Source: Stenotrophomonas hibiscicola ATCC 19867
Lineage (GTDB): Bacteria; Pseudomonadota; Gammaproteobacteria; Xanthomonadales; Xanthomonadaceae
Length of the DNA: 64,000 nucleotides
Direction: 5' to 3'
Assembly (NCBI RefSeq): GCF_000382065.1
Contig: NZ_KB907499.1
Location: 109,631-173,630 of the forward strand
Below are positions 53,721-62,407 of the stretch, piece by piece. Every line of letters starts with the position of its first letter. Position 1 is the stretch's first letter. Below the pieces are notes generated by a model, which saw only the letters and a list, made by a program, of their open reading frames with translations, did no database searches and was not told where the DNA came from. The translations under genes were made by a program, and so were the position numbers.

Positions 53721-54242
53721 TCAACGCTTGGCTTGGGCGCCGGGCGTTTCGTCACGGTTGAGGAACGCTCCGACCAGCCCGTCCTGGTGGTCCTCCAGCC
53801 AGCGCGCCATGGCAACCTCTTCCTGCAGGATCTGGCCGCACACCGCCGCAATGTCGGGCGCGCCGGCGCGCTCGGCAGCGATCACCAGCGCCCTGTACGT
53901 GGCGATCTCGGTGTTCTCAAAGCCGAATGAAAGGCCCACGCTCTTGACCACCTCGTCCTCCATCAGCGTGTTGCCGGCGGCGTGGATGGCGGCGGTCATG
54001 CTCGCGAACAATCCCTTCGCGGTGGGCACGCTTCCTCCCAGCGCCTCAATGCACTGCCGCAGTGAGGCAGACTGCCCCTGCGTCTCCTGGACGTGCTGGC
54101 TGATGCGTGCGGCAAGCTGGGGATAGTTCTCGATCCGCGAAGCCATGGCCTTCATCATGGTCTCCGCTTCCTGTTCCATGGCGTACGCGTCCTGCAGCCA
54201 CTTCAGCAGGCGCTCGCTTCGGGCGGTGTTCTGGTCTGCCAT
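53721..54242 (-). CDS. DUF892 ferritin-like protein (YciF type), second copy
   Basis: This 173-residue protein has the DUF892 four-helix pattern (LLKWLQDAYAMEQEAETMMK; QHVQETQGQSASLRQCIEAL; SFGFENTEIATYRALVIAAE) with Glu/His metal ligands. Start MADQNTARSE with GGAG upstream; the open frame to 54302 is unsupported. With the catalase it forms a yciF-katN-like unit known from enteric stress regulons. Confidence 0.9.
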   Translation of the reverse strand: MADQNTARSERLLKWLQDAYAMEQEAETMMKAMASRIENYPQLAARISQHVQETQGQSASLRQCIEALGGSVPTAKGLFASMTAAIHAAGNTLMEDEVVKSVGLSFGFENTEIATYRALVIAAERAGAPDIAAVCGQILQEEVAMARWLEDHQDGLVGAFLNRDETPGAQAKR

Positions 54243-54398
54243 CTCGATCTCCGGTGCGGGGCGACATGCCTCCGGAGACCATCGTGGAGCGAGCGCAATC
54301 ACCGCGTTGTCGGGCGATGTGAGCCGCCGCAGGTTGGCATTGCACGCAGCGCTGATGCAGCGATAACATCCGCACCCCGGACTGGACCCGGGGCGCCC

Positions 54399-54815
54399 TC
54401 AGGTCGCCAGGGCGCTCGATGCGACCGCGCCCGCCCTGGGGCCCCGGGGGCGGGTGTTCGAAGCGCCCCCGCCGTCCGCCGCCATCACGGCCTGCATCAC
54501 GCGGTGTTGAGCGCGGTGCCCACCCCCGTCCACGCCCACGACATAGACAAAACGGCCATCAAATTTGGCCTGTGCGCCTTCAAGGGCATCGTCGGCCTGC
54601 AATGCCCGCTTCAGCGACTTCATCCATGTCCGTTCAGGCGTACGGTCCAGTTCCACGACAATGGCGGCGCCGCCACAATCGAGCGGCATGCACTCGATAC
54701 GCAGCACGCCTGGAGAGGCCGCTTCGTTTCCGGATAGAGGCATGACAGAAACTCCGATACAGGGGTCGGCGGCAGTATCCACAGCGCATGCCAAGAAGCC
54801 GTCAACGAAATCCAT
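54399..54815 (-). CDS. Hypothetical protein (138 residues)
   Basis: The protein starts MDFVDGFLACAVDTAADPCI with GGAGG 5 nt before the ATG at 54815. It continues IGVSVMPLSGNEAASPGVLR, VVELDRTPERTWMKSLKRAL and FDGRFVYVVGVDGGGHRAQH, a probable small alpha/beta fold with a disordered tail. No family known. The same frame stays open to 55346, but that extension is antisense to the receiver gene. Confidence 0.6.
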   Translation of the reverse strand: MDFVDGFLACAVDTAADPCIGVSVMPLSGNEAASPGVLRIECMPLDCGGAAIVVELDRTPERTWMKSLKRALQADDALEGAQAKFDGRFVYVVGVDGGGHRAQHRVMQAVMAADGGGASNTRPRGPRAGAVASSALAT

Positions 54816-54959
54816 AAGGCCCTCCACGCCTCCTCCACGAGGTTGGTCACGCGCGCAAGGCTTCGCGCCGGACTGACAATGCGCACGCAGGATCTTGATG
54901 CAGCACAGCAGAAACTCGTGTTCCCAGGACAACACAGGCATGTACGCATGCAATCCGCA

Positions 54960-55340
54960 ATGAGCCAGCGCAGATGCAACCTGCTGCTGGTGGAAGACCA
55001 ACTCGACCTGGCCGCACTCATGGAGCACGCCCTTGAGGACGTCGGTGATCAGGTGACGCATGCCTACAGCGTGTTCGACGCTCTCGGGCTGCTGGACACC
55101 CAGCGATTCGACGGCGCCGTGCTCGATGTCGAACTTCGCGACGGTGTGGTCTTTCCCGTCGCTGATCGCCTGGCAGAACTCGGCATCCCCTACCTGTTCG
55201 TCTCTGCGGTCTACGACCAGTTGGTGCCGCAGCGCCACCGGCGCGCAGCCTTCGTTGCCAAACCGTTCCATGTGAGTCAATTGCAGGACACGGTTCGGCG
55301 CGTGCTGGGCGATACCTGCGCGCAGCCGCCCCCGCATTGA
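54960..55340 (+). CDS. Stand-alone response-regulator receiver
   Basis: This 126-residue receiver domain reads CNLLLVEDQLDLAALMEHAL (acidic pair), the phospho-Asp in DGAVLDVELRDGVVFPVADR, and the conserved Lys in AFVAKPFHVSQLQDTVRR. No output domain. An alternative ATG is 12 nt upstream (54948); neither has a good Shine-Dalgarno. It converges on the second BLUF gene with a 13-bp gap; a kinase partner is not in the immediate area. Confidence 0.88.
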   Translation: MSQRRCNLLLVEDQLDLAALMEHALEDVGDQVTHAYSVFDALGLLDTQRFDGAVLDVELRDGVVFPVADRLAELGIPYLFVSAVYDQLVPQRHRRAAFVAKPFHVSQLQDTVRRVLGDTCAQPPPH

Positions 55341-55353
55341 ATCCATGCAACCG

Positions 55354-55752
55354 TCACCCCAGGTGCGGGGCTACCACCAGGCCCAGCTGGCGCAGCGCGC
55401 CACCACGGGAGAGGCCATCCCAGTTGCCGTGCGCGACGCTGCGGATCTCGGAGGCCTCAACCCACAGCAATCGCATCGACCAATAGGGAAAGAACCTGCC
55501 GGAAACCCTGCCGCGGCCCAGTTCGATCAGCTCGCGATGGCTGCGGGCACTGAGAATGCGGCTGTACACCACGTTGATGCTGTCTTCCGGCCCCTCGATG
55601 TACTGCAGGAAGCGGAGCCCGTCATAAAGAAGCACACCCGTAACGCCGGCTTCAAGGTTGAAGCGGGCGGTGGCCCTGGCGAGGTCATCCACATGGTCCA
55701 TGGAAAGCCCCGATGTCGCCTCACTTGCGTAGGCGACTGCACGGAGGGGCAC
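55354..55752 (-). CDS. BLUF-domain blue-light receptor, second of three
   Basis: This 132-residue BLUF protein has Tyr8 (AVAYASEAT), Asn32 (FNLEAGVTGVLLYDG), Gln50 (RFLQYIEG), Trp91 and Met93 (YWSMRL), with a short tail. GTG at 55752 is chosen because AAGGA stands 6 nt upstream and the alignment with the other two starts exactly there. A single-domain photoreceptor, probably signalling through a partner protein. Confidence 0.92.
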   Translation of the reverse strand: MPLRAVAYASEATSGLSMDHVDDLARATARFNLEAGVTGVLLYDGLRFLQYIEGPEDSINVVYSRILSARSHRELIELGRGRVSGRFFPYWSMRLLWVEASEIRSVAHGNWDGLSRGGALRQLGLVVAPHLG

Positions 55753-56037
55753 ATTCGTTCCTTCTGGCGCAGGAAAAAATTTCCTGCACTTCAATGATCG
55801 CCGCGCTGATGTAGGCAGGGATGAGGTGTTCAATCGCCGGGCTACCAGTGCCCTCCCCGAGCTGCACGCTGCGATAACGCGTCGGCAGGCGGGAGCTTCT
55901 GCGCTCCCGCGCCGAGCGGTTCAGCGCCAACAGCGTTCACGGCTGTAGATGGTAATGGGCGCAGGCGCCGGCGGCCACATCACTCGGCTGGAAGCGTGGC
56001 CTGCCCATGAATACCCTGTGCGGTGATCCTCACCCGG
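55753..56037. other. Intergenic gap upstream of second BLUF gene
   Basis: This 285-bp gap lies between the BLUF start and the stop of the upstream membrane-protein gene. It should hold the BLUF promoter. One octamer CCCTCCCC lies at 55851-55858. No operator is recognised. Confidence 0.4.
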
Positions 56038-56535
56038 TCAGCGCGGGCGCCTCGCTCTCGCCCTCACGCACTGGAGAAGCTCCCACAGCCAAGGCAGCAC
56101 CACCAGGCCAGACGCCGGCAGCAGGACCCACCACCAGATCCCGGGTGCTGCCGGTTCCACACTGAGCGACCATCGAGGATGGGCCTGCCAGGCCACCCAG
56201 GCCAACAGGACCCACGGCGCGGCATCCAGCACACTGTGCACATGCTGCTCCGCCGGACTGATGCGTCTGCGGCCGTCTGCGCTGACGGTGTCCAGGTAGC
56301 CGGCGATTGCGTGAGCAATGACCAGAAGCGCCAGGAGCGTGACCAGCGACAACGTGTTTTCCAGCAGCAGCCACGCCAGCACGCCGCTGCCGATCAGAAG
56401 CAGCTGCACCCCATGCAACAGGCTTTCGCGCATCGCGGAGGTGTGTGGAAGGTCGGTCCGGCGGTGAAAATGGAAGTCCAGCGAACCGGCCACCAACCAC
56501 AGTGTGTACACACAGCCCACGACAATCGCACTCAT
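56038..56535 (-). CDS. Hypothetical membrane protein with conserved-looking His residues
   Basis: This 165-residue protein has about four hydrophobic segments (VVGCVYTLWLVAGSLDFHFH; VLAWLLLENTLSLVTLLALL; WVLLAWVAWQ; WWWVLLPASGLVVLPWLWEL). Several His (DFHFHRR, HTSAMR, AHAIAGYLD, HVHSVLD) are placed as in some membrane metal enzymes. The function is unknown. It begins 10 bp after the dehydrogenase stop, so it is probably co-transcribed with it. Confidence 0.65.
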   Translation of the reverse strand: MSAIVVGCVYTLWLVAGSLDFHFHRRTDLPHTSAMRESLLHGVQLLLIGSGVLAWLLLENTLSLVTLLALLVIAHAIAGYLDTVSADGRRRISPAEQHVHSVLDAAPWVLLAWVAWQAHPRWSLSVEPAAPGIWWWVLLPASGLVVLPWLWELLQCVRARARRPR

Positions 56536-56545
56536 GGCGCCACGC

Positions 56546-57709
56546 TCACGGTGTCAGAACGATCTTGCGGCAGTCGTCATCCTTGGCATCAAACATCGCA
56601 TAGCCCTGCGCTGCATCGGCCAGGCGCATCCGGTGCGAGATGATGTCACCCGGATCCAGCTTTCCTTCCAAGATGGCGTCGAGCAGCTCCGGCATCAGTC
56701 CCTGCACGTGGGTCTGCCCCATCTTGAACGTCAAGCCCTTGTCGAACGCGTCACCCAGCAGGAAACCGTGGATGAAGCCGGCATAGACACCGGGGATGCT
56801 GACAACGCCGCCGCGGCGGGCCGCGGCGATGCACTGCCGGATCGCCACCCCGCTGCTGCCTTCCAGTTTCACGGCGGTCAGCGCTGACTCCAGCGCACTC
56901 CCTTCGGCCTCGAAGCCTACGGCCTCGATGCAGGCGTCTGCGCCCCGCCCGCTGGTCTGGGTCAGGATGTAATCGGCCGGGTCCTCGATCTCCCTGAAGT
57001 CGATGGGGGTCACCCCGTAGGCGCGACGCGCGTAGTCAAGGCGGTAGCGAAGATGGTCCACCATGAAGATGGTCTCGGCCCCCAGCAGTCGGCAGCATGC
57101 TGCGCTCATCAGCCCCACCGGCCCGGCACCGAAGATGGCCACCGTCGAGCCGGGCTTGACCCCAGCGTTCAGCGCGGCCTGGTAGCCGGTGGGCAGGATG
57201 TCCGAAAGGAACAGAACCTGCTCGTCGGCCACGCCTTCCGGGATGCGCAGCGGGCCTACATTCGCCTTCGGCACGCGTACGAATTCGGCCTGCCCGCCGG
57301 CCACGCCGCCATACAGATGGCTGTAGCCGAACAATGCGGCCGGAGGCAGTATGCCCTTCTGGTTCAGTGCGGCGCCCTTGCCCGGATTGGTGGTCTCGCA
57401 GGCGGCATACTCGGCCAGCCGGCAGTGGAAGCACTCGCCACAGGCAATCACAAACGGAATCACCACGCGATCACCGGGTTTCACCTGGGTCACGCCGCTG
57501 CCGACCTCTTCCACCACGCCCATGAATTCGTGGCCCAGCACATCGCCATCGTGCAGGTCAGGAATCTTGCCCCGGTACAGGTGCAGGTCCGAACCACAGA
57601 TGGCGGTGGCGGTCACCCTCAGGATCAGATCATCCTCGGCCGCCAGCACCGGGTCCGGCACGGTCTCGACGCGCACATCCCTGCGGCCGTGATAGGTCAA
57701 TGCCTGCAT
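56546..57709 (-). CDS. Zinc-dependent alcohol dehydrogenase (formaldehyde-dehydrogenase-like)
   Basis: This 387-residue medium-chain dehydrogenase has catalytic zinc ligands in [14 protein letters not shown] and [15 protein letters not shown], an altered structural-zinc lobe ([20 protein letters not shown]), and the Rossmann motif [17 protein letters not shown]. It resembles the glutathione-independent formaldehyde dehydrogenase group. GGAG precedes the ATG at 57709; the open frame to 57793 is unsupported. A membrane protein follows in the operon. Confidence 0.9.
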   Translation of the reverse strand: MQALTYHGRRDVRVETVPDPVLAAEDDLILRVTATAICGSDLHLYRGKIPDLHDGDVLGHEFMGVVEEVGSGVTQVKPGDRVVIPFVIACGECFHCRLAEYAACETTNPGKGAALNQKGILPPAALFGYSHLYGGVAGGQAEFVRVPKANVGPLRIPEGVADEQVLFLSDILPTGYQAALNAGVKPGSTVAIFGAGPVGLMSAACCRLLGAETIFMVDHLRYRLDYARRAYGVTPIDFREIEDPADYILTQTSGRGADACIEAVGFEAEGSALESALTAVKLEGSSGVAIRQCIAAARRGGVVSIPGVYAGFIHGFLLGDAFDKGLTFKMGQTHVQGLMPELLDAILEGKLDPGDIISHRMRLADAAQGYAMFDAKDDDCRKIVLTP

Positions 57710-57858
57710 CGCGGTTCTCCAGAAAGATCGGAACACCAGCATCGCAGGGCAGTCCCCCCGCTGCGGTGACATCCGGGTGTGCGCGGCGTTCATTCCGCGG
57801 CGCCGTGGCGTTAACCCGGCGCGGTGCAGGCTTCAGGTTCTCGCCGCAGGAGCTGCTC

Positions 57859-58047
57859 ATGAACGACAAGTTGCCTTTCAATCCAACCACGGACGTGGAC
57901 GATCAGTCGAAGGCCCACACGCCGGACAAACGTCGCAACGACCAGGCCAGGTGGAAGGACCACGACATGCCCGACGATGGGGACGGCCCCAAGGCGGTAC
58001 CTGAAGACTACGAGCGGCCGGATCCTGACCCGACAGGCAAGCGTTGA
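57859..58047 (+). CDS. Small hydrophilic Asp/Pro-rich protein
   Basis: This 62-residue protein (MNDKLPFNPTTDVDDQSKAH, then KDHDMPDDGDGPKAVPEDYE) is almost wholly polar and probably unstructured. CAGGAG lies before the ATG. Short proteins of this type are common in stress-gene regions of related bacteria. No domain recognised. Confidence 0.6.
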   Translation: MNDKLPFNPTTDVDDQSKAHTPDKRRNDQARWKDHDMPDDGDGPKAVPEDYERPDPDPTGKR

Positions 58048-58145
58048 GCCCGCCTCACATCCTCGATGCGCAGTGATCACGAGCCCTGCCCTCTTGCCCG
58101 CGCATGCTTCGGCACGGTCTCTGGAACAGCTGATCGAGGTGTTGC

Positions 58146-58784
58146 ATGTGGAAACGCAACGGTCTCTCGCTGGTGCTGCTTGCACTCACCGTCGTGTTCA
58201 TCGTTGGGCAGGCAGTTGCGGGGCACCATGTCCACAACCAGGAGTTGACGCAGCACGGGCGCGCGCCGATCGATCTATGGCACTACCTGGCGACCGGCCA
58301 CTTCGTCAGCGCCACATTCGAGAACTGGGAGAGCGAATTCCTGCAGATGGGCATGTATGTTCTCCTGACCGTCACCCTTCGCCAGCGTGGCTCGGCTGAA
58401 TCGCGGCCGTTGGATCCTGCACAGGAGCAGAGCCGCGTCGAGCCAGGACCTACGCCCTGGCCGGTGAGGCGTGGCGGCGTCTGGAAGGTGGTGTACGGTC
58501 ATTCGCTTGCAATCGCCTTCGGGCTGTTGTTCCTGTTGAGCTTCACGCTGCATGCGTTGGGAAGCTGGCGAGCCGAGCAAGCCGAGCAGCTGTTGCGGGG
58601 CCTGCCCGCACCCGGCTTCCTGCAGCACCTGGCCAGCAGCACATTCTGGTTTGAATCGATGCAGAACTGGCAGAGCGAATTTCTCGCCGTGCTGTCCCTG
58701 GTTGTACTGACGATCTTCCTGCGCCAGAAGGATTCACCGCAGTCCAAGCCGGTCGAGGCCCCGCACGCACAGACAGGTGATTGA
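58146..58784 (+). CDS. DUF6766-type membrane protein with internal duplication
   Basis: This 212-residue protein has two similar halves, each with hydrophobic segments ending in a WESEF/WQSEF box: FENWESEFLQMGMYVLLTVT followed by LRQRGS, and SMQNWQSEFLAVLSLVVLTI followed by LRQKDS. The layout matches the family recently named DUF6766, of unknown function. It is 3 bp upstream of the hydrolase gene and probably co-expressed with it. Confidence 0.8.
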   Translation: MWKRNGLSLVLLALTVVFIVGQAVAGHHVHNQELTQHGRAPIDLWHYLATGHFVSATFENWESEFLQMGMYVLLTVTLRQRGSAESRPLDPAQEQSRVEPGPTPWPVRRGGVWKVVYGHSLAIAFGLLFLLSFTLHALGSWRAEQAEQLLRGLPAPGFLQHLASSTFWFESMQNWQSEFLAVLSLVVLTIFLRQKDSPQSKPVEAPHAQTGD

Positions 58785-58787
58785 GCC

Positions 58788-59339
58788 ATGGGACAGGATC
58801 CATCGACGGCGTTGCTGATCATCGACATGTTCAGCCGTTTCGACTTCCCCGGCGCGCAGGATCTTGCGCCCGTTGCGGAGCGGGCGGCCAGACAGATCCG
58901 GCGTTTGAGAGACCACTTCGATGACCGCAGGTGGCCGGTCATCTATGCCAATGACAATTTCTCCGACTGGAAGCGTGACTTCCGACAACAGGTTGCGCAG
59001 TGCAGGCGGGACGGGGGCGCAGCCGGGCGGATAGCCGAGCTGCTCTCGCCCCTGCCCGATCACTACTTTGTACTCAAGCCCAAGCACTCGGCGTTCCTCG
59101 CCACCCCGCTGCCGGTCCTGCTGGCCAAGTTGGGCGTGCGCCGACTTTGGCTCAGCGGGATGACAGCCGATTCGTGTGTGCTGGCAACCGCGTTGGACGC
59201 CAACGCCAGGGAGTTCGACGTCGTCCTGGCAAGGGAGGCCGTGGCGGGGATGCCGTCACAGAAACAGCGAGCAATGGCGCTGCTCGCCGATTCGGGGGCA
59301 GCCCGGGTGGCACGAATTGCTTCTCTGGTGCCGGCATGA
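58788..59339 (+). CDS. Isochorismatase-like cysteine hydrolase
   Basis: This 183-residue protein has the catalytic triad of the family: Asp13 in LLIIDMFSRFD, Lys in FVLKPKHSAF (about 97), and Cys in SGMTADSCVLATALDAN (about 130). Family members hydrolyse amides or isochorismate; the substrate cannot be told. The start is right after the preceding gene, which implies coupling. Confidence 0.88.
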   Translation: MGQDPSTALLIIDMFSRFDFPGAQDLAPVAERAARQIRRLRDHFDDRRWPVIYANDNFSDWKRDFRQQVAQCRRDGGAAGRIAELLSPLPDHYFVLKPKHSAFLATPLPVLLAKLGVRRLWLSGMTADSCVLATALDANAREFDVVLAREAVAGMPSQKQRAMALLADSGAARVARIASLVPA

Positions 59340-59364
59340 CCAGCGGGATGGAGCAGCATTCGGC

Positions 59365-59598
59365 TCAAGCCCGGTCTGCGACACCCTTTACACCGGCATG
59401 ACCGGCGCAATGTGCGCAGCAGAAAATCCGGCCGTTTCCCTCGACACCGTGTCCGATGACGACGCAATCGCAGTGGGCGCAGCGCGGGGCGAACGCATGG
59501 ATCGCGCATTCGAAGGAATCGAACGTGCCGCTACGCCCGCCTTGCTGTACGGTGAAGCTCTTGTCGTAGTCGTTGCCGCAGACATCACAGGTAGCCAT
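59365..59598 (-). CDS. Small cysteine-rich zinc-binding protein (metallothionein-like)
   Basis: This 77-residue protein has four CxxC or related clusters: ATCDVCGNDYDKSF, TFDSFECAIHAFAPRC with AHCDC, and FCCAHCAGH. I know close relatives annotated as prokaryotic metallothionein, though the arrangement looks more like a double zinc knuckle. A perfect AGGAGG precedes the ATG at 59598. Confidence 0.75.
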   Translation of the reverse strand: MATCDVCGNDYDKSFTVQQGGRSGTFDSFECAIHAFAPRCAHCDCVVIGHGVEGNGRIFCCAHCAGHAGVKGVADRA

Positions 59599-59858
59599 CG
59601 GGCACCTCCTGCTCTGGAAGGAGCCTGCAGTGTGGCCATCACGGATGTCGGCGGCAGTGAAAGCACCGTGTCACGACTGTGCAGGGTCTTCACGCGGAGA
59701 GCGGCATGGCACCTGCCCTGCATCGTCCGTCCGGACCTGTCCAATGAACCGGCACGCCAGCATGATCTGCACGATGCAGTGATCGCGGGCAGTGCGGGTT
59801 GACTGGAAATGCAGGAGATGACTGCTCGCCCGTAGCGTACGTTGGCAATCCCCTTGCG

Positions 59859-60308
59859 TTATGCGGCAAGGGCGTACGGCTCCACCAGTCCCACCAGCAG
59901 ATCCATTGCCGATTGCCCACCGGCCGACGTATCGCCACGCTGCACGAAGCCGACCCAGTCCGCGTGGGCCAGCGACTTCAACTGCCCGGGCTCTACCGCA
60001 AGCCAGCGCATCGGCCAGAACGGCAGGCGCCGGTTGCCCACCCTGCCCCGCTGCAGCTCCACCAGCCCTGCGTGGCTGGTTGCGCCCAGCACACGCGCGT
60101 ACGCCACCCGCAACCCGTCCTCCGGTCCCTCCATGTACTGGAGAAACCGCCCGCCATCGAAGAGAAGCACGCCGGTAACGCCGGCGTCCCGGTTGAAACG
60201 TGCGGCGTTGTCGACCAGCTGGTCCAGCCTGTTGCCCTCCTTGCGCCCGTTGTCGCCCACAACAGTTGGGCTGGCTTCGCTGACGTATACCACTGCCCTG
60301 ATAGGCAT
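59859..60308 (-). CDS. BLUF-domain blue-light receptor, third of three
   Basis: This 149-residue BLUF protein has Tyr8 (AVVYVSEAS), Asn39 (FNRDAGVTGVLLFDG), Gln57 (RFLQYMEG), Trp98 and Met100 (FWPMRW), with a 7-residue insertion between the first strand and helix compared with the other two copies. AGGAG precedes the ATG at 60308; the frame to 60413 is unsupported. It stands alone. Confidence 0.92.
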   Translation of the reverse strand: MPIRAVVYVSEASPTVVGDNGRKEGNRLDQLVDNAARFNRDAGVTGVLLFDGGRFLQYMEGPEDGLRVAYARVLGATSHAGLVELQRGRVGNRRLPFWPMRWLAVEPGQLKSLAHADWVGFVQRGDTSAGGQSAMDLLVGLVEPYALAA

Positions 60309-60518
60309 CGGTTGCTCCTGTGACGAATCCCCCCAGATTCCGATGGCCTCACCGTAGCCCATCCGAGGACCTGGGATGTTCCCATCGTGTGTATTCCGTG
60401 ATCCGATCGCCACTATCCGACCAGCGGTGCACCTTTCCTCGGCGTGTTCAGGATCCGCAGCCGGTCGTCCTGCTGTGCCGGCACCGCAGGTTCGGGGAGA
60501 CGCATGCCAGTGCCAGGC
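60309..60518. other. Intergenic gap between BLUF gene and sugar operon
   Basis: This 210-bp gap should contain the promoter of the third BLUF gene. No operator, terminator or gene is recognised. Confidence 0.35.
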
Positions 60519-61364
60519 TCACGCCCTGTCCGCTGCCCACGCCAGGTCGAACGTCAACGCGAGGCGCTGGCCGGGCTCCAGCCGGTGCGGCGCCAGCGTG
60601 AAGCCGTCCGGCGGGCCGCTCTGCGGCTCCACACAGGTGGCGTGCGGCGTGCCGTCGTAGACCACCCAATGGTCGTGGTCCGAGCGCAGCCGCAGGTGCT
60701 GGCCTTCGCGTATCAGCGTGATGTCACTGTCGGCGATGAAGCAGTCATCCCAGGGACCGGTAGTGGGAGCCACACAGGGCAGCGTGGCAATACCTTCCCC
60801 GTCCCGCGGGTACATCGCACGAGGCGTGAACAGCAGCCGGTCCGGCTTCCGGAACCAGGGATGCCAGCCCAGCACCGCCGGCATCGCCTGCTCGCCGGCC
60901 TGGACCGAAAGGCGCATCTGCAGGGTGTGGGCCTGCAGCTGCAGGTCCAGCATGGCGATGCCACCGAAGGGCCAGTAGCCGTCGCGCGGTAACGCCAGCG
61001 ACAACCTGGCTGCCGCCGCATCCAGCCGGTCGATCTGCCACGGTCGCGAGAAGCCCAACCCATGAATGGCGTGCCCGTTGAAGTTGAGCGGCAGCCGATG
61101 CGGCCTGCCGTCAAAGTGGAACGTTCCATGGCGGATGCGCCCCGCCCAGGGCACCATCGGGTAGCAGCCCCAGGCGATCGCAGCCACCCCGCCTTCCTGC
61201 GCATCCACCAGCCACTCCACGCCCCGGTAACGCAGGTGCGCCACGCGCCCGCCCGCCCCTGCGGCGAGCGCAACCTCCAGTTCGCCGCATCTCAGCCAGT
61301 GCAGTTCACCGGCCGGCAGCGGGGCCAGCGCATCATCCACCGGCAGCATGCGCTCAGGCCCCAT
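60519..61364 (-). CDS. Aldose 1-epimerase (mutarotase)
   Basis: This 281-residue protein has the galactose-mutarotase pattern: MVPWAGRIRHGTFHFDG, NFNGHAIHGLGFSRPW with catalytic His, and VLGWHPWFRKPDRLLF. It speeds the interconversion of alpha and beta anomers of a sugar released by the neighbouring GH43 enzyme. The ATG at 61364 overlaps the GH43 stop; ATG at 61349, with GGGG 9 nt upstream, is an alternative. Last gene of the sugar operon. Confidence 0.85.
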   Translation of the reverse strand: MGPERMLPVDDALAPLPAGELHWLRCGELEVALAAGAGGRVAHLRYRGVEWLVDAQEGGVAAIAWGCYPMVPWAGRIRHGTFHFDGRPHRLPLNFNGHAIHGLGFSRPWQIDRLDAAAARLSLALPRDGYWPFGGIAMLDLQLQAHTLQMRLSVQAGEQAMPAVLGWHPWFRKPDRLLFTPRAMYPRDGEGIATLPCVAPTTGPWDDCFIADSDITLIREGQHLRLRSDHDHWVVYDGTPHATCVEPQSGPPDGFTLAPHRLEPGQRLALTFDLAWAADRA

Positions 61365-62400
61365 ACGGATTGATCGTGCGGATGCTTCCGTCCGGCTCCA
61401 TGTGCAGCGGTGTGCACTTGGCCGAGCGCAGGTGGGTGATGCCGCCGGACATCAGTGCATCGTGATAGAACAGGTACCACTGCCCTTCGAACTGGCAGAT
61501 GGAGTGGTGGGTGGTCCAGCCCACGACGGGGGTGAGGATCACACCAGCGTAGGTGAACGGGCCATACGGGCTGTCGCCGATGGCGTAGCACAGCTGGTGG
61601 GTGTTGCCAGTGGAGTACGACAGATAGTAGCGACCCTGGTACCTGTGCAGCCACGGGCCTTCGAAGAAGCGGCGCGCATGGTCGTCCGCACGCAGCGGCT
61701 GGCCATGCTCATCCAGGATCTGCACTTCGCGGGTGGGTTCGGCCAGCTCGGTCATGCAGGCGTCCAGGCGGCCCACGCGCGGCCCCAGCGCCGGCGCGCT
61801 GCCCTCGGGTTCCTCGTGGGCCTCGCTGTACTGGTTGTCGCGATACTTCTGCAGCTGCCCGCCCCAGATGCCGCCGAAGTACAGGTAGTGGCTGCCATCC
61901 TCGTCTTCGAACACGGCCGGGTCGATCGAGTACGCGCCCTTGATCGGCTCCGGCTGGGGCACGAACGGGCCCTCCGGCCGCGTACCGATCGCCACGCCGA
62001 TGCGGAACCGGCCCTCGGCGTCCTTGGCCGGGAAGTACAGGTAGTAGTGGCCACCGCGGCAGGCGGCATCGGGGGCCCACATCTGTTTCCGCGCCCAGGG
62101 CACGTCGCGCACGTGCAGCGCCATGCCGCAATCCATGGCCGCGCTATCGGGCGTATCCATCTTCAGCACATGGTAATCCTGCATGCCGAAATGGCCACCT
62201 TCGTCGTCAAATGGCTGGCCACCATCGATGTCGTGCGAGGGATAGATGTACAGGCGCCCCTCGAACACGTGCGCCGAAGGGTCGGCGGTGTAGATGTGGG
62301 TCACCAGCGGTTGCGAAATGGCGTGCGCGGTGAGCTGCGCAAGACGGGCTTTGCTGGCCTGGCCGTCTTCGCCGGCATGGAGGTCGATCATGGTTGTCAT
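61354..62400 (-). CDS. Glycoside hydrolase family 43 protein
   Basis: This 348-residue five-bladed propeller has SAHVFEGRLYIYPSHDIDG, MWAPDAACRGGHYYLYF, IDPAVFEDEDGSHYLYFGG and FEGPWLHRYQGRYYLSYSTG, the GH43 blade pattern with acidic catalytic residues. No signal peptide, so it acts in the cytosol on short xylo- or arabino-oligosaccharides brought in by the transporter. The ATG is 7 bp after the transporter stop. Confidence 0.9.
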   Translation of the reverse strand: MTTMIDLHAGEDGQASKARLAQLTAHAISQPLVTHIYTADPSAHVFEGRLYIYPSHDIDGGQPFDDEGGHFGMQDYHVLKMDTPDSAAMDCGMALHVRDVPWARKQMWAPDAACRGGHYYLYFPAKDAEGRFRIGVAIGTRPEGPFVPQPEPIKGAYSIDPAVFEDEDGSHYLYFGGIWGGQLQKYRDNQYSEAHEEPEGSAPALGPRVGRLDACMTELAEPTREVQILDEHGQPLRADDHARRFFEGPWLHRYQGRYYLSYSTGNTHQLCYAIGDSPYGPFTYAGVILTPVVGWTTHHSICQFEGQWYLFYHDALMSGGITHLRSAKCTPLHMEPDGSIRTINPYGA

Positions 62401-62407
62401 CTTGGCG

